64,000 nt of DNA from Ciona intestinalis (taxonomy: Eukaryota; Chordata; Ascidiacea; Phlebobranchia; Cionidae), in contig NC_020167.2 in the NCBI RefSeq assembly GCF_000224145.3, positions 115,644 to 179,643 of the forward strand, in the 5' to 3' direction. The notes under the pieces were generated by a model, which saw nothing but the letters and a program-made list of their open reading frames with translations, was not told the DNA's origin and did no database searches. The translations under genes and the position numbers were made by a program. This document shows positions 1 through 11,393 of the stretch, one piece after another (positions within the stretch are counted from its first letter, which is position 1; every line of letters begins with the position of its first letter).

Positions 1-227
1 GCCAATCCCGATTTTGTTTTCAATTTTATTTAGTAGTTTAGAAACCTTTTTTTTTAATTATTTTTTTACTTGTTTGAAACTTTGGTGGTACCTTTTAAAT
101 TACATTTGAACATTTCTAAATTCTATCCATATTCAAATTTTGATTTTTTTGTTAGTACGGCCCATTAAAAGTTTGCAGGCACTGGTTTTTTTTATTTGAG
201 AATATTTGAAACCTAAAAAATTAACAG

Positions 228-354
228 GGAGTGGCGAATATTGCTGCTGTTGATATCGCACATCATACCACGTTAAGTGAACGTTACAATACTACAATTC
301 CACCAGTTATTCTTATATTTAAAACCAACAAATACTCTCCCAGTATTTACAAAG
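228..354 (+). CDS. PDIA6: Candidate alternative (mutually exclusive) PDIA6 exon
   Basis: A 127-nt open segment bounded by ttaacag and a GT donor (gtacca). It encodes a diverged version of the next exon (506-632, also 127 nt, same phase). Shared landmarks are the AAV/GAV-D core, the ERY/SKY position, the cis-Pro and the IxIF strand. Around the cis-Pro it reads IPPV where the usual exon reads GFPT. Each exon ends one base into a codon, so including both would shift the frame. Whether it is transcribed cannot be seen here; its donor is weaker than that of the partner exon. Confidence 0.6.
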
Positions 355-3300
355 GTACCAACCATCATTTAGTCGGTAAAAACTTCATGGGAATATAGAT
401 TGTCATGTCATTCGTGGTGAATTTTAAACAGTAGCGAACATCTGTGAGTGAGCAAGGTGTTGACATAGTTGCATGGTAGTCTGTTAATGGTGGTTTCATG
501 TATAGGGCCTTGCGAGCATTGGTGCAGTGAATGCAGATGCCCACCCCTCATTAGGCTCTAAATACGGTGTCCAAGGTTTTCCTACAATCAAAATCTTTGG
601 TTTTGACAAAAGTAATCCAAAACCTTACAATGGTAAGTCCCAATACTTTTTGCAATTCGGTAATAAAAGCTGATAGCCAAGTGTGTATAGTTCATTTTAA
701 TGTAGCCAAAGGTAGTTGTTACATGTTAGTTCTCTGTATATTACATATTTGTAAAATTGTTAAAAAACATTATTATGTTTAAAACCTTTGTTTTGTTTTT
801 TAAAAAAATGTTTTGTTTTTTGAAACAATTGTTTTGGTCTAAAGCCTAAATTAGTAATAAATTGAGATGATACTTATTGTCCCGAACTCGCATCTCATTT
901 TATATTCAGGTGCAAGATCTGCAGATGCCATCACTGATGCAGCAATGAAAGCAGTTCGCGAGATGGTAGAAGATCGAAAAAGTGGAAAAAAAGTAAAATT
1001 AGATCCTTCATAATGGGAAACTTTGTTAACCAAGTTTAAGTAATATGGGCTAACTTTGACATAAATCTTCAAAGTAATGGTGTGCCCTGCTGTAGGATCT
1101 CACTCACCTTCGTAGAATTAATACTTGTTGTGTGTTAGTGTTACTTTAAGGGACTTTACTGTGAATATCTTAACATTACTGCTGGCTTGTACTAAACCAG
1201 GGTTTCACAATTTTTCTGTAGAAACACACAGCACACTCAAGCTTTTCAAGATTAAATCACAATTTTAAGCCAATATTTATTTATTCTCTCAGAACTTATG
1301 CTTAAATAATAAATGTTTCATGGCTCACAAATGAAATTAAATAACCTTCCGTTAAACAACCATTATTTACATCATTTGGTATTAAAGTAATAGCAACTCT
1401 GTCCCAAATGTCTCTCACAGTATTTAGTTCTGTTCTCTCTTGAAATAATAAATCATTTGTTTATTGCTGATTGCAGCGTGGAGGTGGTGGTGGTGGACAA
1501 AGTCGAAAAGAGGAAAAATCATCAAGTGATGATGTCGTCACGCTTACCGATTCAAACTTTAGAGAACTTGTACTTGAAGGGAAAGAAACTTGGTTCGTTG
1601 NNNNNNNNNNNNNNNNNNNNNNNNNNNNNNNNNNNNNNNNNNNNNNNNNNNNNNNNNNNNNNNNNNNNNNNNNNNNNNNNNNNNNNNNNNNNNNNNNNNN
1701 NNNNNNNNNNNNNNNNNNNNNNNNNAGGGCCTGCGAGCATTGGTGCAGTGAATGCAGATGCCCACCCCTCATTAGGCTCTAAATACGGTGTCCAAGGTTT
1801 TCCTACAATCAAAATCTTTGGTTTTGACAAAAGTAATCCAAAACCTTACAATGGTAAGTCCCAATACTTTTTGCAATTCGGTAATAAAAGCTGATAGCCA
1901 AGTGTGTATAGTTCATTTTAATGTAGCCAAAGGTAGTTGTTACATGTTAGTTCTCTGTATATTACATATTTGTAAAATTGTTAAAAAACATTATTATGTT
2001 TAAAACCTTTGTTTTGTTTTTTAAAAAAATGTTTTGTTTTTTGAAACAATTGTTTTGGTCTAAAGCCTAAATTAGTAATAAATTGAGATGATACTTATTG
2101 TCCCGAACTCGCATCTCATTTTATATTCAGGTGCAAGATCTGCAGATGCCATCACTGATGCAGCAATGAAAGCAGTTCGCGAGATGGTAGAAGATCGAAA
2201 AAGTGGAAAAAAAGTAAAATTAGATCCTTCATAATGGGAAACTTTGTTAACCAAGTTTAAGTAATATGGGCTAACTTTGACATAAATCTTCAAAGTAATG
2301 GTGTGCCCTGCTGTAGGATCTCACTCACCTTCGTAGAATTAATACTTGTTGTGTGTTAGTGTTACTTTACGGGACTTTACTGTGAATATCTTAACATTAC
2401 TGCTGGCTTGTACTAAACCAGGGTTTCACAATATTTCTGTAGAAACACACAGCACACTGAAGCTTTTCAAGGTTAAATCACAATTTTAAGCCAATATTTA
2501 TTTATTCTCTCAGAACTTATGCTTAAATAATAAATGTTTCATGGCTCACAAATGAAATTAAATAACCTTCCGTTAAACAACCATTATTTACATCATTTGG
2601 TATTAAAGTAATAGCAACTCTGTCCCAAATGTCTCTCACAGTATTTAGTTCTGTTCTCTCTTGAAATAATAAATCATTTGTTTATTGCTGATTGCAGCGT
2701 GGAGGTGGTGGTGGTGGACAAAGTCGAAAAGAGGAAAAATCATCAAGTGATGATGTCGTCACGCTTACCGATTCAAACTTTAGAGAACTTGTACTTGAAG
2801 GGAAAGAAACTTGGTTCGTTGAATTCTATGCACCGTGGTGTGGACATTGTAAAAAGTAAGTAATAATACTAAGTAGAGATTTCTCAGCTTAATTTATGGA
2901 AAAGTTCCACAAGTTGTTTGGAAAATAAAGCAAGAAAAAGTAATGTCTGTGATAACGGCAGACAAATGCTTCTCCCCATTGGCACTATAGCATTAAAGAG
3001 AACAGCAGTGGCGCAGTCATCCAAACAAAAGGAATTAATTGGGGCTTTTTTAATAAAAATTATTTTTTTAAATAACACCCCCTTTTTACATTGTGATAGA
3101 TGTACATGGGTCTATATAGAAATTTGTATAAATAGGTAACCCCCTAAATAAGTTTTTTTATTAGGATTGAAAGGAAGGGGGTTGGGAAGTTATTTCTTGG
3201 TATTTAGTTATGCCACAACACATTATTCTAACATTGCATTAATATTACTTTTACTTCTCATATTACAGTCTTGCACCACAGTGGGCGAGAGCAGCAACTG

Positions 3301-5501
3301 AAGTGAAAGATAAGACTGAAGGAACGATCAAACTCGGTGCATTAGATGCAACAGTTCATCAAGCTACTGCTCAGCAATACGGGGTAAGCAGTTAATTTAA
3401 ACATTCTTTCATACTAAAAGGCAGGATTATTTCAGCCTCCGTAACTAGTCTGGTTCTAATTTTAATTTTGCTGTGTTTGATATTTCAAATGGTAAACAAG
3501 GGTTATTACAAAATAATTTTAATTTGAGGGAAAATATTTAATTCATTATAACCTACATAATAGGTATTTCGCAATTTTGGTTATATCTGTGTTGAATAAA
3601 TTTCACATGAAAGTTTGTATTTTATCTTTTAGAAACTGTTGTTCGTATGAGTTTCCCGCTTTGGGTAATTAATATTTAATTTGTTACAGATCCGTGGTTA
3701 TCCAACCATTAAAATTTTTAAACAAAATGAGAAGAGCAGCCCAATAGATTACGATGGGTCACGCGATTCGAGTGGTATCGTCAACAAAGCCATGGAATAT
3801 TATGTGGAAAATATCGACCCACCAACTGTGAGTTGGATGAGTGAACAACTTGTTTGTGGGGGGTTTACACAATATTGACAACACTGTTGAAACCAATGTA
3901 TTTATTCACAGTATTGTAGGTTAAAATGGGACATGTGTTGTTAATTGTGAAAAACATGATTAGGAAATAAGGTGTATTACGTGGTAACTGCTAATGGTAT
4001 CCTTTCTTACCCAATAATAGTTTTTGTCTGCTTACATACCTATGATACCATCATTGGTAACTGAAAAAAAAACTAAAGTAACTTGCGTGCAAGATGTGTA
4101 TGAAGCCACTTCATAAAGAACATTGGTGCTATAAAGATTATTCACCACCACCACACACAAGTATATATACATGATCGTTATGATTATAAACATGATCGTC
4201 ATGTTTATACGAATATCTATTTTAGATTTATGAACTTGTAAGTCAAGAAGTGTTTGATGAGAATTGTGGAACCCATCTTTGTATTCTTGCTTTCTTACCT
4301 GATATTGCCGATGATGGTTAGTCTCATTATTTTTATCTGTGTTTTATTTGTGTTTTTTGGCAAGACATAGCGGCAATTGCTCCCAGTAGTCACTACTGGA
4401 TTGTTTAGAATTGTCATTCATGTAGAAAAACAATTACTGACAAAGTTACATGTTTGGTGGTTGGTATTTCTAACCTGGCTTGAGGTGTATAAAACAGTAC
4501 CTGTTTTGGCGACCTTGTGAGGAATGAGCAAGTTCATTGATTCAAAATATTCCCCACCACCAGGTAAAGATGGTAGGAACAGATATATAGATTTGTTGAA
4601 ATCACTTGGTGATCGATTCAAGAAACAAAGATGGGGATGGGCTTGGCTTCCTGCTAATGCAAATCCAGAATTGGAAAAATCATTGAAAGTTGGTGGATCA
4701 GGTTACCCGGTATGTAAAGCAATGATATAAGTGGATATGCATTTAAAAAGGGAGGCCTTTTAATTTCTCACAAAAACATGCAGTGGCAGCTTATTGTACT
4801 GTTTGGAAATCCAATGTTTAATGCGACCAATTCTTAATTGTTTACCATATTGAAGGCAACCTGAATCGGATGGCAAATGGTTGATTTAGAAAATAAATCC
4901 GTAGCTTTACTAAGAATAATCACCTGTAGCAATAAATAAAAACTAAATTGAGTGAATCCAATTAGCAATTTGTAAAACAATTATTAACAAAAATGATTTA
5001 AAAAAATTTAAAACTTGTTTTTTTGCCACCACAGGCTCTTGTGGCTTTAAACAAGAAAAAGGATGTTTATGCATTATACATGGGTGCATTTAGTGATGAT
5101 GGTCTTGGCCCATTCCTCAACCAATTGACTTACGGACGCAGTCGGCTCAGTACTCACACACTATCTGAAGGAAAACTACCTGAAGTGAAAACCCGTGAAC
5201 CCTGGGATGGAAAAGATGCACCACCGGTATTCAATATTATATTTCTTGTAATTTAAGACGTGTTTAATTATAGTTATAAAGATAATGACCAGGGTTTTTA
5301 AAGATTTGTTTTCATGTTATTGTATTATTTATGTTCTCATGCCCTGTGTCCTGTATGCTAGATAACTTTTTATTTAGTACCAGATGTTTGCACTTAACTG
5401 TTCCTATATAGGGTTAAGAGTTTTACAATTAGTTCCTTTTTATTTAGATGGAATTCGTGGATGAAGACCTCAGTGATTTTAAATGGGATGATGAATTATG
5501 A
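228..5501 (+). CDS. PDIA6: Protein disulfide isomerase A6-like, 3' part (5' end outside window)
   Basis: An ER-lumen thiol-disulfide oxidoreductase. Exons read as 506-632, 910-992, 2698-2855, 3269-3383, 3690-3827, 4226-4316, 4564-4709, 5035-5226 and 5448-5501. All junctions are GT-AG and the phases agree, giving 367 codons plus stop. The first exon holds the second half of thioredoxin domain a0 (GFPTIKIF with the cis-Pro). A Gly-rich linker follows, then a second thioredoxin domain with active site WCGHC (about 2842-2850) and cis-Pro in GYPTIKIF, then the redox-inactive b domain (RWGWAW, GGSGYP). The protein ends in WDDEL, a KDEL-type ER retrieval signal. Order and length match vertebrate PDIA6 from about residue 75. 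Exons 910-992 and 1477-1600 are the other copy of an assembly duplication, so either copy can be used. A poly(A) signal AATAAA lies at 5668. The initiator and first CGHC exon are not in the window. Identification is strong. Confidence 0.93.
504..2821. repeat. Near-identical direct duplication across an assembly gap (copies 504-1600 and 1726-2821)
   Basis: Bases 504-1600 recur at 1726-2821 with a constant offset of 1221 and only a handful of substitutions. A run of 125 N (1601-1725) lies exactly between the copies. The right copy begins at the gap edge and carries a 1-bp deletion in its first bases, as expected from a low-quality contig end. The best reading is two overlapping allelic contigs left unmerged, not a real tandem duplication of PDIA6 exons. 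Confidence 0.85.
4355..4530 (+). repeat. tRNA-derived SINE fragment in PDIA6 intron
   Basis: Degenerate body of the same SINE seen at 25.0 and 36.5 kb: the gcaagaca..cggcaattgctcc block, the gtcactactggattgt block and a tail with aacctggcttgaggtgt. The tRNA-like head is not recognisable, so it is a 5'-truncated, old copy. Confidence 0.55.
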
Positions 5502-5667
5502 TGTAACAATAGCAGCGTTAATAACAGTTCCATGGTTTACAAATATTCAATGTGAAGCAGCAAAATTTTATTTTTCCACCTTGCCGCTAGGTGGGGTGAT
5601 GTGCAATATGAAAAAGAAATTAAGCAACCAAACACGGCAGTAAAATGTGCCTTTGTTTAAAAGTTTC

Positions 5668-5673
5668 AATAAA
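5668..5673 (+). terminator. Poly(A) signal of PDIA6
   Basis: AATAAA about 165 bases after the PDIA6 stop codon, in sense orientation. It is the first canonical hexamer downstream of the stop. Confidence 0.7.
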
Positions 5674-5701
5674 ACATATTCTAGATTAATAATTCTTGAT
5701 T

Positions 5702-7267
5702 TGGATGTAAAATGTTTGTCACCTGATACAACAAATACAATAGCAGCCTTTTTTCAATGTTTGTTGTCAACATCTACACACTATGACTAGTCATGAAGTT
5801 CCCACAAAAAATGACTCACACGGTTGTTCCGTTTAATATACCTCGTGCCAGCTTACAAGTTACTTTCTCATTCCCAGCTTAGTCGCCACAAGAAAACGGG
5901 CTGAAATGGGGGTGTATGCTGGTTTACGCTAAACGGGGGTGTAAGCTGGTTACGCTGAACTGTCTATATTGACGTCGATTTAAAAATGTTAACGGAAAAT
6001 ACTGAAACTGTTACCGAAAACTAGCTTGCAAAAATATGCCCGTTTTGAAAAATAGATAATGTGTGATTCGGTTAAGTTAGGGCGTTAAAATATTTTTTGA
6101 AAAAAATCAGTCCTCTGATTCTGAAGTTTATTGTAAGCATCATTGGACGAAAATGAAGAACACCAAACGAGTTTTTTTTAATGAAATAAAATCGCGTCAA
6201 CGGGGCCTGGTACATTTTATGCGTTTAATATCAAGGCGAACCTTTTTCATGATAGTAGTTCGTAATCTAGGTTACGAACGTCAAAACTTTTATAATCTAT
6301 ACCTTGGGGCAAGATTAACGCTGCATCAAACACTTTATTACAAATATAATTCTCGGTATACAATGTATATTTAATGTAGTTCGAATATTCGTCACAAGTT
6401 ATTTATCTTCCTTGACAAACAAATTCTCATTCTTTACATCTCCGATGTCGAAAACTTTCTCACTTTCTAAAAAGGTAGCTGTGCAAGAATATAGCTCGCG
6501 ATCTGAAGAATGCATTTGCGGTTCATTAAATTAAATGTAGAGAAGGCGGAGAAAGAGAGAGAGATCTGGATCAGTGTAACAAACTGCATGCAAGAGAACA
6601 GTTGTGGGCTACAGGCATACAATATATCACGGTCGCGTATGTAGCGAGGTTTAAATAGTTTTGAGTTGTATTTTTATCTTGATTATTCGCAAGTGCTATT
6701 GGAAACTGTCAAGGTCAACTATATCGTATAAGATATATATGTGTTTTGTATAGTAGGTATATATCGTAAGGTGGGGCAAGTTAGGACACCTGTAACACAT
6801 GATTTCTAAATACCCTGGACGTGTTTTAAATAATTAACAAGGGTCTATGAAAGTCGAGAAGATACGGTTTTATAATTCGTTAAATGTTCTTTGTTTACTA
6901 CCAAATGGAACGAGAAAATAGAATGAAAAGATAACCCATCTTGCCCCACACTACTACTACACACACACACACATATATATATATATAAATAACTCTAAAC
7001 AACAAGTTTATATTAGGCACAGACAATTTTGTTTATTTCCTAGTTAAGGTAAATACTTTTCTGCACGGGCTAACAATGGATTTTAAGTGATTGTCCCAAC
7101 TAACTTACTCGTACTTGTTGCGCAACAGTATAACTGAGGGTCACGCGTAATTATACTTAGTTTAGCAAACCAGCTTCAATTTTTATCGATTTTGTTAGGA
7201 CTGTCTGAGAAATCTTTTTTTATCCATTTGTAGAAAACATATTTTTTGTACACCATACAAGGTAAGT
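5702..7267. other. Intergenic region between PDIA6 and the 7TM gene
   Basis: No coding exon is supported. Degraded SINE-like words (cctcgtgccagcttacaagttac) occur near 5840-5900. A MITE lies at 6768-6955, followed by an (AC)n/(AT)n microsatellite around 6958-6986. The rest is unique AT-rich DNA with no recognisable element. Confidence 0.6.
6768..6955. mobile_element. Short TA-flanked MITE (GGTGGGG..GGGACA family)
   Basis: About 190 bp. Terminal inverted repeats resemble GGTGGGGCAAG..GGACA at the left and cccatcttgccccaCACTAC at the right. The interior words (gtgttttaaataattaacaa, ttctttgtttactaccaaatgg) recur in the copies at 14.9, 23.3, 58.7 and 60.3 kb. It has no coding capacity. Confidence 0.8.
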
Positions 7268-10200
7268 ATGGATAAAGTTGACGCAACTTTAATGGGAAGC
7301 GCAATTGGCTCAACCATAGCTCTTATTCTTATTGCGTCATATCTTTTTATTTGTTCACTGAGTAGAGCGAACCATTGGATACATCTTATTCGGAAAGGGT
7401 AAGTCAGCATATCTCGTGATAAAAATGTGCACGTATTTCGATAACAATTCGTGACCACGCTCATACAATATTATGATATGTTGCACTTAAGCACACACGG
7501 TTTGTAATTACAAGCTTATACCACTGACAATATTAAGATGATTTTCCAGCATGCTTGTATGCATCACTGTTTAGTGGAAATTTTATATTTCCAGAAACTC
7601 ATCGAAGAAAGCAACTACAGCTGCAACGAATGTCATCGAAACACGCCCACGTAAATTGTTTGCTTAAATTTTTAAAATCAAAACCTGGGCATTTCTTCTT
7701 TGTATTCCTTTAAATGTGTGTCACAATATTAAAATACTTTCTACGTTAACAGTTTTTGCTATTCTAAACTTGGCATGTTTTGTTTTAGTTAACTCCGGCA
7801 AGACAAACAGTTCTCGGGCACACGTCATACTCTACACCATATGTTCCTTTCTTATATCTGTAATTGTGTTGAGAGCTTTTCTCTACGTCGTTCTTATGAT
7901 CTTGGGAACTAAAGCTGGCGAGTTGGCGTGCGACCTTATACTTGAAACCGCTACTTTATTATCGGGATTGGGGTAAGTGGAAAAATATGATTTGAAACAT
8001 CTGAATATACAGTGATATTGGAGTAAGATTTGACATGTTTTCTTTTAATTTTGCCCATTTGTGGTGAACAAACAGTATATATATCGAAATATATAACCGT
8101 AGCCACGCGACTCTGAAAACAAGTTAATTGTTAATTTGGTAAAGCAAGGTCTGGAAATATGTGATTCAGCTGCTAAGAGTATCCCATCTTACGCCACACT
8201 TCTTTTTTTGTGTTGATAGTATTTCCGGGTACTTTTCTTGGATAGCATGAAACTACGTCGTGAAATTGATAAATTAAACTTTTATAACTATCCGAAAAGC
8301 TTTCACTTTCCATAAACAGTGTTCGCCCACTCAGAATAACTAATTGTTTTATTCTCACAGACTCGTGTTCGTGTATGCATTTGTGTGGAGGTGCCAGCGA
8401 TATTTTTATTTCTTGAAGGAATTTCATCGCTTTTATACAAAACCAATCCGAATGATCAGTTGGTGCATAGCGTTTATTATGACGATCACAGCTATGGTAT
8501 GACAATATTCATAAATCATTGATACAAAAATGGCCACCTTCGTTGTCAACGGATTCATAAATATTGAACTGATGGCAAACTTTCAAATCTCATTTTCTTC
8601 ATATAGATTGTACACCTTATAATATTGACTGATTGATAGTTTACGTCTTACGAGATTGCGTACTGAGACCTGTAGTTATAAATGAATGAGAAGGAAGCAC
8701 CTATACAGTCGTTACATAACACACGAAACTCTGTTAGTGACTACTGGGTCAAAGGTATTGCCGTTAAGGGTATTTTCGAAGACACACACGTCCACACGAA
8801 GAGTTACTTGGCGATTTTTATATAAATCGTTAAACCGATATTTTTTGTTTTTTTATCTCCAATTAAAGCTATATTGACCCCTGCCCATTTTCTTCATGTT
8901 TATATCTTGGGTTTTTCACAAAACTTAAACTAATTTTATCAGACCAAATCCAACTGTACGAAATAGTTTAGCCTATTCCATTAAACTACGATTTGTTGAA
9001 CCGTAAGAATACTGTCGAATAATAATGTAACATTTTTTATAGTCCGTTATTAAATAGGTGCCGGTAAAAGGAGGTTTAGGAGCGTCCCAACGTGCCCCAT
9101 GTACCGATTTACACCACGATACATTCGTTTATTTAATATAAAAATCATTTTGAGAAAACCATTTTCACATTTTATTTTTATTTAGACACGACTTATGCTG
9201 TATATGATGGGTTGGAAGTATGGAGCTCAATCCTCACCAAGTGCATACGGTTGCCGGATGCTTGCGTTTAATGAAAACGGAACTTATGTGTCATACATGG
9301 AGCGAAACTTGTTGCTTATGTACAACACTGTTATGGGATCTGTGATCAGTGTTCTTGGGTTTGGACTTTATTTCAATCTATGGTTTCGCAGTAATCGAAC
9401 AGGTGGTGAGAACATTATGGTGTTGTGGCTTTGGTAGGATGGGAATTACAATCCCATGGTGCCTAATTAAGTTTAATCATAGTTTATTGAATCAAATTGT
9501 CAACGAAATGCTCAAATTCGAGCCCAGAGGCGACTTTAACTAAAATAACGACAAGATTGTCATTTCTAGTGTTGTCTTGATTGTCAGTTTATCATGACAG
9601 CTACAGGTGTTAATTTAATTTAAATTATGGGCAATATACGGATTCGTAGGCCTGCACCGAATCTATATTATACTGATTCTCCGCTGGCTTTAGGGATTTT
9701 GTTTTATAATTATTATTGCAATAAAGAATTGACAGGCGCATCGGGCATTGCGGTTTCCTGCCTTCTGCAAAACCAGCTGCTTCGTTCTACGGTGTGTTCC
9801 TTATTTATGTTGGTATCTGCTGTTATTCCTGAAATCTTACTGTGGTTTGTGATTCCTGGCAACCTACCGGCAGTTCTCACTTATGTGGTTGAGGATGCCA
9901 GCTTCATTGTTCAGGTGCGGTTTTAATTCGTGCCAATGTTAATTAAAATAGAATATAATACAACTGTTAAGTGGCGCCAAATGAATTAGGAACCTACTAA
10001 ACTGACCACGCTGGAATACGTGGTTCATTTTACCATAAACTGTTTTGTAACGGACAATTAGTTCCCTTTTGTGATTATGGTTCGAAACTCCAGCCTGCTG
10101 GTAGTGTATATATTCGCAGGTCGTCAGTATGTTCTGTTGTTTGGGCGATTGGAAGACAGCATTCTTTCCAGACGTAATTCAAAATCTTGTGTGTTGTGTT

Positions 10201-10299
10201 ATGTGTAGGAGGCGTGGCAATATAAACATGCAGAACACTGCTGATCACTCTGCTGATGAATCGGGACGAACCTACGTCCTTGAGGAAATAACTCACTAA
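7268..10299 (+). CDS. Orphan seven-transmembrane receptor-like protein
   Basis: Seven exons: 7268-7398, 7595-7650, 7789-7972, 8361-8496, 9186-9402, 9736-9914 and 10120-10299. All are GT-AG with matching phases and give 360 residues. Seven hydrophobic helices are visible: one in exon 1, one in exon 3, one spanning exons 3-4, one late in exon 4, one late in exon 5 and two in exon 6. A Cys just before helix 3 (ELACDL) and one in the loop after helix 4 (YGCRML) could form the disulfide typical of rhodopsin-class GPCRs. Helix 3 ends WRCQRY where DRY would be expected. N-glycosylation sequons (NGT, NRT) occur. The tail has a Cys cluster (CCVMC) suited to palmitoylation. A consensus splice donor (AAG|GTAAGT) sits directly before the chosen ATG, so an upstream first exon is possible. 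I cannot assign a family; a divergent GPCR is most likely. Confidence 0.7.
8816..9105. mobile_element. Partial copy of the ~630-bp MITE subfamily
   Basis: Lies in intron 4 of the 7TM gene. It shares long words with the elements at 16.5-17.1 and 17.9-18.6 kb (gttaaaccgatattttttg, atctccaattaaag, aatactgtcgaataat). Only one degraded end (gcgtcccaacgtgcccca) is recognisable. Confidence 0.65.
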
Positions 10300-11393
10300 A
10301 CATTTTCATTAGATCCCGTTGCTAATATATAGCACATAAAACGTTGTAATACTGTTTCACACGCAAGCCTCATATTCGTGGTGAGACTACTTGCGTCTGT
10401 AGAAAACAAAAATCGTTTTCTAATAACAAAAAACCACTTTGGTTCCCTTTAATAAGCGAAATCAATTCAATTTGGTGTTCTTAATTGCTTTATTGTGCGA
10501 CACATTTCCAAATAAATATTCAAACGAACATGCAATCAAGTGTTTGGTTTCTGTGTTTGAACTAATAAAGATACGTGTTCAGTTTATTAGATAATGCCTA
10601 TAGATCCGGGCGCAATTTCACAACAACAAAGTTGTATATACCTTATTATTTAAATTTTATTTCAGACATACGACATTCCTTAAAACACCTTAACCTCCGA
10701 AAAATAAAGAGTTAGCCTATTATGAATGACGTAACTTGGGATTGACTTTATTAATATTTGTGTAATTTGAATACATTTATAGCTTCTCGGTTTTTCGTGA
10801 ATAAGTTTATAAGACATATATTTTCAAAACGCCTATCCGGCAATTTATAGCAGACAAATTATGGGTTTATGTGTTATGGAAGTTGACTTTAAATTGTCTA
10901 CTTTTCAATTGACGCAGAAACTTTTTCTAAATCAAACAAAGAAAGTTTCGTCTTGCTATTTCATCATCATTTAAAGTTGGCCGTCATCAAAGCGTCGGTC
11001 AATGCAAGGCAGAGTGATTAGCTTTAGACACGTCATTATGCCTGACTTGAGTAAGTGCAGAAACATTCCGATTGTTAAACTTAGTTTGCTATAAATTGTT
11101 TTGCTGGAATTTAAATAACTTTTATTGTGATTATAGTTTTATAAATTAGGTTTAAAATAATAATTGAACGTGTATGTTATCATCCTATTTATAGTTTATT
11201 GTTTTGTTATATTCGTGTGTAAAGAATTTGCATATTCGAATCGTTGCGTGTTTTCTGTTACATAGAGTACGTGGTATCAATTAACAAGCAATGTCGTATA
11301 GCTCCTCTTGTTCATCGAAGTGACAAAATAATACCAAGTATTTCAGTACTTGGAAAATTTCCGGTAAAAACAACTTTTGTATATGTGCATGAA
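10300..11393. other. Downstream region of the 7TM gene, first copy
   Basis: AT-rich sequence without recognisable coding exons. It is present a second time at 12829-13885. It contains ordinary low-complexity AT stretches and nothing I can name. Confidence 0.5.

Noticed and set aside
1457-2863. A second, tandem copy of PDIA6 linker exons
   Set aside because: The block is bounded by an assembly gap and its mirror copy is almost identical; overlapping allelic contigs explain it better than a duplicated gene.
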